From: Delphinus delphis
Lineage: Eukaryota > Chordata > Mammalia > Artiodactyla > Delphinidae
Assembly: GCF_949987515.2 (NCBI RefSeq)
Contig: NC_082687.1
Span: forward strand, 24,970,148 to 25,034,147
Direction of reading: 5' to 3'
Length of the DNA: 64,000 nt
Positions 22,030-32,421 of this stretch are shown piece after piece (the first letter of the stretch is position 1; each line of letters starts with the position of its first letter). The notes under the pieces are model-generated. The model was not told the DNA's origin. It saw only the letters and a list, made by a program, of their open reading frames with translations, and did not search any database. The position numbers and the translations under genes are program-made.

Positions 22030-22440
22030 GAATTTTGGCCACTGTTATTGAACACATGCAATGTACCAGATACTGTGCTAAGCACTGTAGAGACATCAGC
22101 ACACTTGCTGTGTAACCTTGAGCAGCTCAACATCTTGGTGCTTCATCTATTTATAAGACGGAGATAACATAATAGTTATATAATAGAGGGGTTTTGAAAA
22201 ATAAAGGAGTTAATAGTATATATGTAAGGTGCTCAAAACAATGCCTGGCAAATAGGAAACACTAAGTGTTAGTTATTATTACCATGATTATTATTCCCCA
22301 CAAACCCTATGGGTTAGGCACTGCTATTACCAGCAGATGAGGGTAAGAACATCTATCTCATAGGGAGGTTCTGAGACTATGAGATGATTCCTCTCAAGTG
22401 TTTAGCATTGTGCCAGGTAAATGCTTAGTAAGCTCTGGCT
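22030..22440 (+). mobile_element. MIR/L2-type fragments
   Basis: Phrases such as TACCAGATACTGTGCTAAGC, CTGTGTAACCTTGAGCAGCT and AAGGTGCTCAAAACAATGCC are of MIR/L2 type. A second similar end (GTGCCAGGTAAATGCTTAG) follows near 22411. Edges are uncertain. Confidence 0.5.
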
Positions 22441-22734
22441 ATTATGAGTTCGATACAGAACAGCAGTCAGATGAAGCCGTTTAGTGAGATCTGTGTCACT
22501 AATGTAGTGAAATATTGTGTCAGTGTGGAGAAAAAATTAGCTTTTTTTGTGGGAGAGAAGGCTAGTATTATTCATCCATTCCTATAATGTACTTATGGTG
22601 CCTTATGATATATAATTAATATGTCAAAGGATGAGTGATATTTGACATGCAATAGATAAAAACCAAGTATATGGGGCACGGCAAGAGCTAAGGAACAGAG
22701 AACGCCTTGGGATGGGGCTTTGGTATAGAGGAGA

Positions 22735-22880
22735 GAGAACTCTGGCCCAGGAGACATGGAATTGGACCTGATTCTGCCATTTACTAGTTTTTTGACCTTG
22801 GGCAAATTACTTAACTTTTCATTTCCCTCATTTGTTAAAATGAGAATTCTGAGTTCAATACATCATCTATCCCAACTTTA
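22735..22880 (+). mobile_element. MIR fragment
   Basis: ATTCTGCCATTTACTAG, TTTTTTGACCTTGGGCAAAT, TACTTAACTTTTCATTTCCC and TTAAAATGAGAATTCTGAG follow the MIR core in order. Confidence 0.75.
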
Positions 22881-23129
22881 AAAAGTAATTTTGTTTGTTT
22901 GTTTAATATCTAAGAGATGATGTTGGACCTTAAAGGATAGGTCAGATTTTGAAAACTGGAGCTTCCGGTTCATACACCAACGCTGAACACAGGATATACT
23001 ATTTAGATGCTTTGGGGGAATACCATTGCAAATTTGCCCACATCTGTGTGAGAGTATGAGCGAGACCAGGCAGGAAATGTGAGTCAGGGTCATACTTTGA
23101 GAACCTTGGGTACCAGGCCTTGAAGTTAG

Positions 23130-23540
23130 AAGTTTGTTGGGAGGCACTGCTAAGCCATTGAACTTTTCTGAGCAGGGGAATGACATGCTCAAACCACTCC
23201 CCTCGGGAGATTATTTCAGCAACGAGAATGATGTAAGGGTTAACTGAGGCACGGAGGAGGGTTGCGGGACCACCCTAGAGGTCTAGGCATGAGATCAAAG
23301 TAACTAGGAGCATGGGAAAGGAAGGACATGAGAGGGTTTCAAGAGGGAAGTGAATATCTCACGGAAGGGATGAACCGGTGGAAATTCTCCCATATGATTT
23401 AATTGGCAAGGAGTAGATGTGACCGTTCAGCAGTTCAGTGCAGAGCCATTCATTCCTGGCAGAAACTGGGGGTCTGAACATTTGTTAGGTGAATTTGGAA
23501 ACAGTTTGAATGGTAGGTAGTAAGCTCACAAAATTGGGGA
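23130..23540 (+). repeat. old interspersed repeat, same unnamed family as 10500
   Basis: CTAAGCCATTGAACTTTTCT and GAGCAGGGGAATGACATGCT match the phrase 'aagccattggagggttttgagcaggggagtgacatgat' of this family. The right edge is uncertain. Confidence 0.5.
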
Positions 23541-24079
23541 TCAGCCTTGTTAATAATGGTTGAATTAATAGACGTCAGATAAGCAAAAAGAATGCTGTCG
23601 ATTTATTACAGTTTAGGAGTTCAGTAGCTTGAATATTCACTGTGAGTTTTGGGGAATAACAACATTGAAGTTCTGTGTGGCAGGAAAACGGAGGAGGGAA
23701 CAGTCCTCAAAGGCTTGTGTCTACATGCTGCAAATTCTATCTGACCCTGACTGGAAACGTGGTCTCAGAGAATAATTCTAAGCAAGGATTATAGAAAGCC
23801 CCACAGACTTCAGAAACTGTTGAAATTCATCTAAAATTCTACTGTCACCATGACATTTGCCATCAAATGTTCACGTAGAACTTTTTACATAGTATACAGA
23901 CTGTTTTGAAACTCTTAGAAAAAAGGCTAACAACTTTTTGCAAATTCTTAGAATTATAATTAGATCTGAAATTTAGACTTGAGGGTGAGGATAATAATGG
24001 GAAAGAACCATTACTGTGAAGTATTGTCTCCTTTAAGAAAGACACCAATTGGAATTTTCACAGCCATTCTATTAGATTT
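23541..24079. other. unique-looking intergenic stretch
   Basis: I see no gene and no repeat that I can name. Confidence 0.4.
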
Positions 24080-24250
24080 ATTCCTTCAGCAAATATTTGA
24101 GTGTCTACTGTGATAGGTCTGTGCAAACTTTGGGGATGTAGTGGGAAACAAACTAGATAGAGCTCCCACCTACACACAACTTAGAAGGCTGATAGGGTCT
24201 TCCCACGAATAGTCAACAACATGCCTAAATACGTCTATAATTACAAACAG
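24080..24250 (-). mobile_element. L2-type 3' fragment
   Basis: TTATTCCTTCAGCAAATATT, TGAGTGTCTACTGTGATAGG, GGGGATGTAGTGGGAAACAA read as the reverse complement of an L2 terminus. Confidence 0.6.
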
Positions 24251-24365
24251 TTCAAAGTTCTATGGAGGAAAGGGTGTGATGAGAGAATAAAGGGATTTCA
24301 ACATCAAAAATATATAATTCCCCCACCACAGTTATCACAGGAACAACCCCCCCTTTTTTTTGCCT

Positions 24366-24537
24366 CCTGCCTTTTTTTTCTTTCTAGTTTTAATGAGATG
24401 TAAGTGACATCCAACACTGTATAAGTTTCAGATGTACAGCATAATGACTTGACCTACATACATCATGAAATGATGACCATGATAAGTTTAGTGAACATCT
24501 ATCCTCTCACCTAGATACAAAATAAAAGGAGTACCCC
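24366..24537 (-). mobile_element. L1 3' end fragment
   Basis: TTTTAATGAGATGTAAGTGA, CATCCAACACTGTATAAGTT, TCAGATGTACAGCATAATGA, CTTGACCTACATACATCATG is the reverse complement of an L1MA-type 3' UTR. Confidence 0.75.
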
Positions 24538-24849
24538 TTTTTAATGTGAAGAATACCACACCAGTGATCCTTGGCAGGCTTGTTCCAGGGAAACTAATTC
24601 GCTTAAATTCATTTAAGGAGCTGATACACAAACTCTACGTTGCATTTATTTTTCTGAGTAGAACCATGTCTTAAAATAAGTTTTTGGGTTCACAGTTTGC
24701 ATCTATAAAATTTGCAGCCAATTTTAAGGGCTCACTTTATTGTAAATGATTAGTAATTGATTTGGGGCAGGGGGAGACAAACTGCTTAAATAGCATAATT
24801 AATTTGCTTTTGGTCCCTTGATACCTCCTTTTCTCTGAGGATCCTGTCC

Positions 24850-25870
24850 TCCTCCCTAGCTCAGCCCATCCACTTTCTCTGATCACACTGCTAGATCTTG
24901 GCATTATCCCTCACTGTCCCAGCTCCATGATTTTAATCTTTAGCATCCCATTCTCAGACTGTTCCCCAGCTTTTGGGAGTGGTTCCCTGCTCCAGCAATT
25001 CTTGGATTCCCCTCCTCCCACCTTCATTCCTTTGATCTTCTCATCTTTCCATCATCATCACACTCTCCCGTGTCCTCACCTCTCTGCTTATCACAGTTCC
25101 CCAGAGTCACTCCCCTGCCTACACCCTCTGCTCTCTGACCCTCTTTTCCTCCATCACACCCACCTGCAAAACCCCAGCTCTGCCCCTTTAGGTCGCCCGA
25201 GGCTGGAGGAAAAGCCACAGCCATGCTGACTGGCCTTGCTTTAAATTCATGACCACTAACCTCAAATGGGCACTTAATAGTGCTGCCTGGCAATCCTACC
25301 ACATTTCCATGGTTCATTTGCTCTCAAACTCTCCCAAAAGATAACCGTTTCATATGTGCTCCTCTCTTTTCCAACCTCCAGCATCTCTTCCACCCTCACC
25401 ATTTCTCCGGAAGTAGGGTTCATGGCTATTTCACCAAGAAAAGAGAAGCAGAGAGAAGAGAAGGTCCCTGTGTTCCCAGCTCCTCAGCCACCAGCCCTCG
25501 TGCATCTGGGCCCACACACTGCCTTCCTTTCTGTGCTAGCTTCTCTCTGCTTCAGGGCTCTGGCCCCCGGCTCTTCTGTGAAAAGGGGAAGAAGACTCAG
25601 CCTCAGGGTCTTTGCACTTGGCAACCCTCCCTGCAGATCATGTGATATGCTCCCTCTTCCTCTAGGACCTCTTGTCAATAAGGTTTTCCCTACCCGCATG
25701 GACACAGCAACCACCGCCATTCCCCATCTCTGTTACCCTTTGGCTTCCATCCCATGTACAGCCACCTGGCATATTTGTGTATTTATTCATTATTTGTCCC
25801 CCCTGAGCGATTTGTATCTCTTTGCACCATATCCCTTGTGACCTGAACAGTGCTAGATTGATTCATTCAC
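24850..25870 (+). mobile_element. L2-like, CT-rich old repeat sequence
   Basis: From about 25360 to 25860 the phrases follow L2: CCCACACACTGCCTTCC, CAGGGTCTTTGCACTTGGCA, AAGGTTTTCCCTACC, GTATTTATTCATTATTTGTC. From 24850 to 25350 the sequence is CT-rich and less certain. The long open frames here are chance frames in low-complexity, CT-biased DNA. Confidence 0.5.
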
Positions 25871-26079
25871 TCATTCCTTTATTCAACAGGTGCCGGACTC
25901 TGCTCCAGGCACTGAGGGTACAGCGATGCACAGATCCAGGGAGGAAACAGCCGGTGCACAGGTCCTGAGGTGGGAGTGTGCCCCAGTGGTCCCAGGACTT
26001 GTGAGGAGGCCACAGAGACTTGAGGAAAGAGCAAGGGAGAGAGTAGACCAGGTCAGAGTGGTAAAGAAAGACGGGAAGG

Positions 26080-26960
26080 GAAGTTCATGAAGGGTCTTGT
26101 ACACATTGTGAGAACTTCTATTTTGAGTGAAATGGGGAACCAAGGGGGGATTTTTTTGGATACAATGATATTAATATGCAACCCACATTCAAGTTTTCAC
26201 AACTGTCCCAATAATGTCCTTTTGAAAACAGTCCAATTTTCTATTACCATTGAAAGAAATAACTGGCACGATTGGCAAGATCAAATTTCACAGCATGTGT
26301 AGTATTAGTAATTATCATTTGGGGCTACTAGGCTGCACTGGGAAAGGTCATCTATAGATTTAAAAAAATGAACAGTTCTACGTCTTTTTATAGCTTTTCC
26401 CCTCATCCAGAATCCAAACAAGGATTAGTTGTCATGTCTTTTTTTTTTTTTAACTGCTTTATTGAAATAAAATTCACACGTTGGGACAATTTGACCACAA
26501 AGTGTACAATTCGGTGGGCTTTAGTATATCCACAGAGCTGGGCAACCATCACCACAAACTAATTTTAGAACATTTTTGTCAACCCCAAAAGAAACCCCAT
26601 AACCTTTACCTATCACCCCACCCCCACCCCAGCCTTTCCAATTCCCCCAAACAAAGGCAACCACCATTCTCCTTTCTGTCTCTATAGGTTTGCCTATTAC
26701 GGATATTTTGTATAAATGGAAGCTTACAACTTGTGGTCTTTGGTGTCTGGCTTCTTTCACTTAGCATAGTGTTTTCAAATTTCATCCATGTAGCATGTGT
26801 CAGTACTTCCTTCCTTTTTATGACTGAATAATGTTCCAGTGTATGGATATAGCACATTCTATTTATCAAAGGAGGGTTTGAGCAGAGGAGTGATCTGATG
26901 GGAGTGGCATTCACTCCAACTGCTGTTTTGAGGAGCAGAGAATGAATAACTATATCAGAA
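26080..26960 (+). repeat. unnamed old repeat family, split by an L1 insertion
   Basis: The left part carries GAAGGGTCTTGTACACATTG and TTTTGAGTGAAATGGGGAAC. The right part, from 26868, carries GAGGGTTTGAGCAGAGGAGT and GATCTGATGGGAGTGGCATT. Together they give the family phrase 'gggtcttgta... gggaag... gagggttttgagcagaggagtgatctga'. About 740 bp, including a reverse-strand L1, separates the halves. Confidence 0.5.
26430..26867 (-). mobile_element. L1 3' end fragment
   Basis: After a poly(T), the + strand reads AACTGCTTTATTGAAATAAA, AGTGTACAATTCGGTGGGCT, TTAGTATATCCACAGAGCTG, CAACCATCACCACAAACTAA, GGCTTCTTTCACTTAGCATA. This is the reverse complement of an L1M 3' UTR. Confidence 0.85.
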
Positions 26961-27780
26961 GTTGATTTTTTGGGAAAATAAGATGAGGCCCAAGAATTGA
27001 CCTGTAAGTGCTCAAATATTTAATGAAGAAATTAGCAGAAATATTCTGCCCTATATATAAATAGTATTTCATGTGTTTTGGGGGACTTGTTGCATTTCCT
27101 TAGAATAATTAAACATGGAATGCAGAAATTAAAAAATAGTTAATAAATAAGAATTTTAAATGGAGTGTGCACGTGTAAAATTACATGAAAAATTGGAGAG
27201 TACCATTAATTGGATTTTTAAAAAAATATTGCTGGTAATGGTTCTTTTGGTACATGTGAAATTTATTCCTCAGAATAATTATTCGCCTCTAAACATAACT
27301 CAACATTATGGTAATTATCCAAGAGTTCATGCCGGCTTCCAGAGAGCTGGCCAAGAGAAAAATGAAATCTTACAAAAAAATATTTTCAATGTCTACGCAG
27401 ATCAGGTATCTGGGAGCTAGTTCGGTTTTATTTTGGGAAGTTGGTGTCATCTAAAAGATTGTAGAAACTGGATCAAAAAAATTTAAAGTTCTATTGTGGC
27501 ATCTGTCATTATTTGGAGCAGCGAGGTAACCAACTGGAATCATTAGATCCCGGATTGGCATAAAACACACATATTGATTCAGGGTTTGTTACAAGCACAT
27601 GCAATAGTTACTAGGTTATCCTTTTTGGGTACGTGCAACTTCTGGGGCTTGCAAATCATTGAGGAGTAAGCGAGGGGCAATGAAACTAGACATAAAAAGG
27701 CGAGGCTCGAAAGGTAATTGTCAAAACGCACTCCACGTTTATAGAGCGGTTGGGTGGGCCCGGTGGACTTGTTCTACGAA
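26961..27780. other. upstream flank of the SMAD1 CpG island
   Basis: No repeat that I can name. CpG content rises from about 27,710. A TATA-like CATAAAAAGG lies at 27691-27700, but nothing else shows that it is used. Confidence 0.4.
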
Positions 27781-29070
27781 CATTTCAAAAAAATAAACAT
27801 TGAACGCGGAACTTCACCGGCAGGCAAGGTACCGAGACCGCTCCCCCGGGACTAAAGGAGGCAGGGGCTGTGGTGTTTTCTCCTTGGAACCAGCGGGGCG
27901 TGGGGCTGGAGGCGCGGGAGGCGGCGCGGGCCCAGCGCTCGCGCCGGCGGGGCCGGGAATTTGGAGAGGATCCCTGGTCGCGCAGCCGCGGCGGGAGCGG
28001 CGGCGCGCGCAAGTGCGCGTGTGAGCGAGCTAGAGAGCAGGCGGGCGGGCGAGTGCGCCGGGTATTGGCAGCTGAGGAGTGGAGGCTGGGCGGCTCCGAC
28101 TCCCTGACGCCAGCGCGACCAGATCAATCCAGGCTCCGGGAGCGAGCGAGCGAGCGAGTGTGCGAGCGGGCGGGCGGGCGGGAGGAGGAAGGAGAGGCCG
28201 AGCCGCTGAGCCCGGGCCGAGGCGCGGGGAGGGACCCTGCGAGCGCAGCGCCCGGCCGGCCGGACCGGGGCCGCGGGGGACCCCGCTCGCCTGGTCAACT
28301 CGTGCGCCCGCGTGGACAGGCGCGCAGCCAACCCGGTAAAACGAAACAGACCCGAACCCAACTTTCCCCTCCGTCGCGTCCTCGCCCTCCCCTCGGCGCT
28401 CCGGGCTTCCCAGCGCCGCCGCCGCCGCCGCCGCGGGCTGGGGCGGGCGCGGCCCGGCCGGGTGGCCACGATCGCGCGCGGGGCCGGCGGCGCGGGCTGC
28501 GGCGGGGAGGGGGCTCTTCCCCGCGTGGGGCGGACCGGGGATTCCCCCCCCCCCATGATGGCGCCTCCCGGCCGCTCGGAGGAGCAAGCCTGCCACCTCC
28601 TCCTCTCCTCGCGCCTGGCCAGCCGGGCAAGGCTCGGGCCCGTGTGCCCCCCGCGTCTTTGTTGGGTCTGCGGTGGGGAAGCCGCGTTCCTCGGTCCCCG
28701 GCCCTGCCTGCGGCCGGCCCTCCGCGGCCACCCTCCCCCTCCGCCCGCTGCCCGTTTCCCTTTCCCTTCCTGCAGCCGAGCCTGGGCCGTCGGCGCGGCC
28801 CGCGGGCCCATTGTGTCCCGCGCCGGCCCGGGCGACCCCTGCGGGAGTCGGAGGGCGGTCGCCGGCGCTGCCCTCTCCGCGGAGCGGGGCTGTTGTAAAG
28901 GGGACACCCGGTGCCCTGGGTCCTTCTGCGTCCGGGGCGGGCTCCTTCCTGTGCCCCCTACTAGCGTCTTGGGGGTCCAGGTCAAGGAAAGTTCGTACTG
29001 AAATTCCCTCTCATTTATTCAAAGGTTTGGCGGCGGCGGCGCGCGTATTTTTTTTTTTTTTCTCTTCCGC
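27780..29070 (+). promoter_or_regulatory. SMAD1: CpG island, likely SMAD1 promoter
   Basis: About 1.3 kb of dense CpG contains GC boxes (runs of GGGCGG-type units at about 28166-28180), a (GAGC)n run at 28139-28158, a (GCC)n run at 28413-28434 and a C-run at 28544-28553. No other CpG island occurs in the window, and the next gene signal downstream on the + strand is SMAD1 exon 2, so this is the likely main promoter. A looser CpG shore continues at about 29330-29530. A palindromic GGCGCC (28560-28565) is the type of GC-rich site that SMAD1/5 can bind, but such sites are expected by chance in CpG islands. Long open frames here on both strands are GC-rich artefacts. The transcription start was not mapped. 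Confidence 0.8.
27990..28335 (+). other. SMAD1: probable non-coding SMAD1 exon 1 (edges approximate)
   Basis: Placed inside the CpG island because SMAD1 begins with a non-coding exon and the coding exon at 58.6 kb is preceded by a splice acceptor. The 3' edge is set at the best-looking donor that I could find, CAACCCG|GTAAAAC with GT at 28336-28337. This is a moderate donor, weak at exon position -2 (C). The 5' edge is arbitrary. Alternative first exons are possible. Confidence 0.35.
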
Positions 29071-31340
29071 CTACACCCCCCGGAGTCTCCGAGTGTCGTC
29101 TCATTCCTTTCCCTTTCCCGGATTCGATTGCCTCACTGCATGTGTATTTGTGAGTTCGCTGTGCAGCAACTGTTCATTTACTCTGCGCCCGGTCTTTGTT
29201 AGTGTTTCTCGGGGTTGTTTCTGCAGGAAGCGGGGGGGGGGTGTTGGGTGTGAGAGAGACAGACGTGGGCTTGTTTTTCTAGTTGCTTAATAAATATGAA
29301 GGCTTCCAGGGAGAGCGTTTGCGTGATGTACTTTGGGAAGGGAGGGGGAAAAAATGCCTGCCGGATCTTACAACCACAGTAGCTGCGGCTTTTGTTTATT
29401 TTGCGGCGCGGACGATGTTTCAGTGCACTTGCAAGGTCCCCGGCCGGGCGCTTCCCTTCTGAAAATAGAGGCGCGTCTCCGAACCCTCTCCCGAGAAAAC
29501 ATCGTTGTCGTGAGTGCTGTGACAGCCGGCCTCTTGCTTTCCCCTGAGGTTCTCTTGCTGAAATTTCAGAGTAGGTGGAATGATACAGAAGTTGCCTGAT
29601 CTCTGTATGTGCTTCCTCTTACTGAAACTCCTAGCAAGCAGCTCAATCGCAAAATGCCTTTATTTCAGAACGTTTCTCGCTTTCATTACCTGCCGTGGAT
29701 AACATGCCTGCATTCAGTAGCACAATGAGAAAACTGTTCTCTGCCCATGTTGATTTTTCATCTTGTTTCTCATTACCTCTTGACGCTTTATTGGAGGTAG
29801 CTGAGCTGTATTGGAACCACGATTTAAAAAGAATCAGGGCAGAATCAATGTGCACTGCCCCGGGATTTTCAATTAGTATAAATATTTTGCATCAGTGTTA
29901 ATTCTGATGGAGGTGCCAGGCCTAAATATGCTGTAACTGATTTAAATGTTTGTCCTCCCCTCTCTCTCCCTCTTTCCCATCTGCAGTTATTTGATATTTC
30001 TGTGCAGGTGGTGTACATTTGTGTAATATTGCAGTTCTTAGGAAACTGTAACCAGGGTCGTGGGAGATGATTTTCTAGAGGTGGGCGATGTCAGAGCCTC
30101 TGGAGGATCCAGGCAGGATTGGGTTTCTTCTGAGGGTAGGGATTTGTCCTTGATTTAGTTTTGACCCCTCCAAGCATAGGTATGTAACCAAATACATTTT
30201 TCCTTTTTGCAGTATCCTTTGGTTTTATACCCTTGAAGAGCTGATGACCTTTGCATTTTAGAGAAACGACAGTTTTTAGGCAATTTAAAATATGAACTTC
30301 TTACACCTCTTGGAATTTAATTTTTTTTCTACTAAGTTCATTAAAGCATTAAGAGGAAGTAAGTCTCATTTTTCCAAATACATTTATTAGTTGAAAACTA
30401 AATTGCAGTTTGTGATTTTGATTTCTAGTAAGTCTGGGTTTAGTAACTTGGTTAGAGTGGAAAAAGAATAAACTTGAGTGTAATGAGATGAGTATATTTA
30501 AGCTGCAGTCGCCTACATAATCAAGGCCAAGTTGTGTGTGTATAAAAGATCTCATTTGTGTAGTCTTACAAGGCTAATGGAAGCATCATTGAGGCTTTAT
30601 AAATAATGTAAGTTGTGTATAATGTAGAGTCTCCAGAGACGGCAGAGAAAGCATCATTACCAGCCTTTTCAACCTGCTGGAGATCTTAAATTGATTTACA
30701 GCACTGAACTGGTGCAAAATGATACATCAGGATGACATGGGGTCAGCCTGTAAAAGTCTATGATGTCAGCCTATTAGTTCAGTCATCATAATTAAACCAT
30801 ATTACAGGGGCAGCTAAGCAGGAGTCTGGCGTTATCCTTCAGATATGGGTGGTACATGGATTTTGTTTATAGTGGAAAGGCCAAACTGGCAAGGAATGCT
30901 AGTGTTTCTGAAAAGGGGAAAGGCTTACAGAACTCTGAATTGCTGAAAAAATTGAAGCTAAATTAAGGCATGTTCAGTCTGCATTGTCTAAATAGCTTTC
31001 CATTTGGTAGTGGAGAAACAGATGCTTTGAGGGTGCCGATAAGGACCCTCAAAGCAGCTCTGACCCATGCACTGAATCATGCTTCATGTGAGCTTGAATT
31101 TAACTTGGCCTTAAGGACCTTATAAAATATCAGAGGACCACGTATTTCACATCTCTGATCCTTTTATTAACACTGAGTTGCACTGTATTGATGCAAACGC
31201 TGATACGTTATTTCTTTAAGCATAGTTACCAGGTCTCCACTGGAAACAGAGATATTTGAATTGAACATATAAACAATTCAGGAAAAGAAGATTCTTAGTT
31301 TTTGCTTAAATTTCTGGCAATCCTTATTCAATTTATGGGT
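29071..31340. other. repeat-poor start of SMAD1 intron 1
   Basis: No repeat that I can name across more than 2 kb. It includes a residual CpG-rich shore (29330-29530) and AT-rich blocks with a unique look (for example 30650-30830). Close to a developmental promoter, this is a plausible place for enhancers, but that is inference only. Confidence 0.4.
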
Positions 31341-31343
31341 CAT

Positions 31344-31552
31344 CAGGGCTGTGCCGTCCAATTAGGTAGCCATAATCATGTGTGGGTATTTAAGTTGAAA
31401 TTAATTAAAATTAAAATAAAATAAAAATTCATCTCAGTAGCACTAGCCACAGTTCACGTGCTCAGTAGCTAATGTGGCTAGTGGCTACCACCTTGGAGAA
31501 TGTATACATAGAACATTCCCATCACCACAGAAGGTTCTATTGGACAGTGCTG
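31344..31552 (+). mobile_element. short hAT-Charlie-type transposon
   Basis: CAGGGCTGTGCCGTCCAAT at the left end pairs with ATTGGACAGTGCTG at the right end as terminal inverted repeats. The body carries GCACTAGCCACAGTTCACGT and AATGTGGCTAGTGGCTACCA. Non-coding. The related element at 35893-36092 has the same ends. Confidence 0.8.
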
Positions 31553-31849
31553 CTCTAGACCTTTCGCCTCTGCTCATCCACACTTTCTACTCACCTTTCA
31601 GCTGCTTCTCTACTTGGTACCTCTGTGGATGAGTTTGTGAGGTCGAAGGGAGAAAGAAATATGTCAATTAATTTTGCTGCTTCCTAGTTGCTCTTGTTAA
31701 AAGAGTTTGGAAGTGACAGTTGAAGCTACTGCATAAAACAAGGTTGACTTTTCTGTCAATCATATTTATCGTTGGTGTCATGGCTTCTAATTTGATTTAG
31801 AGCTTTGGGTAGGAGAAATAATTGTAGCTGATTTTTTTTCTGTGTCCTT

Positions 31850-32022
31850 GTCTTTAATACTCATATCTCATTTAAGCATCAAAACTTCCCTAAGTACTGT
31901 CGTTGTCACCTTTTTACAGGTAAGGAAACTGAGTTCTGAGTGATTCATTGTCTTGCCTCAGGCTACGTAACTAGTCATTATATTCTTAGCCATGAAGTGA
32001 ACAAGGCAAGCTCACTCTAGAG
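31850..32022 (-). mobile_element. MIR fragment
   Basis: AGGTAAGGAAACTGAGTTCT, GAGTGATTCATTGTCTTGCC and TCAGGCTACGTAACTAGTCA are the reverse complement of the MIR core. The CHR-2 SINE at 32031 has inserted at its right edge. Confidence 0.7.
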
Positions 32023-32030
32023 CCTCACTT

Positions 32031-32378
32031 TTCTAAAAAATTAATTAATTAATTTTTGGCTGTGTTGGGTCTTGGTTGCTGCGCGCGGGCTTTCTCTAGT
32101 TGTGGCGAGCAGGGGCTACTCTTCATTGCAGTGCGCAGGCTTCTCATTGCGGTGGCTTCTCTTGTTGCGGAGCACGGGCTCTAGGCGCACGGGCTTCAGT
32201 AGTCGCGGTGCATGGGCTCAGTAGTTGTGGCTCGTGGGCTCTAGAGCGCAGGCTCAGTAGTTGTGGTGCAGAGGCTTAGTTGCTCTGCGGCATGTGGGAT
32301 CTTCTCAGACCTGGGCTCGAACCCGTGTTCCCTGCATTGGCAGGCGGATTCTTAACCACTGCACCACCAGGGAAGTCC
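32031..32378 (-). mobile_element. long CHR-2-type SINE
   Basis: On the + strand it opens with a T/A-rich tail and TTTTTGGCTGTGTTGGGTCT, continues GCTGCGCGCGGGCTTTCTCT and ends CCACTGCACCACCAGGGAAGT. Target-site duplication CCTCACTT at 32023-32030 and 32379-32386. Confidence 0.93.
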
Positions 32379-32386
32379 CCTCACTT

Positions 32387-32387
32387 A

Positions 32388-32420
<33 letters not shown>
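32387..32420. repeat. (ATCT)n microsatellite
   Basis: About eight ATCT tetranucleotides directly abut the right target-site duplication of the SINE at 32031-32378. Confidence 0.95.

Positions 32421-32421
<1 letters not shown>

Noticed and set aside
25356..25841. 161-codon frame in CT-rich sequence.
   Set aside because: It lies over L2-like repeat sequence, has an overlapping frame in another phase, and contains no domain.
27691..27700. TATA-like CATAAAAAGG upstream of the CpG island.
   Set aside because: It lies outside the dense island. CpG-island promoters usually lack a TATA box, and nothing else marks a start here.
27852..29290. Very long open frames on both strands across the CpG island (up to 377 codons on the minus strand).
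   Set aside because: GC-rich DNA has few stop codons. The frames overlap on both strands, are low-complexity (Arg, Pro, Gly, Ala) and have no domain. They sit on a promoter.
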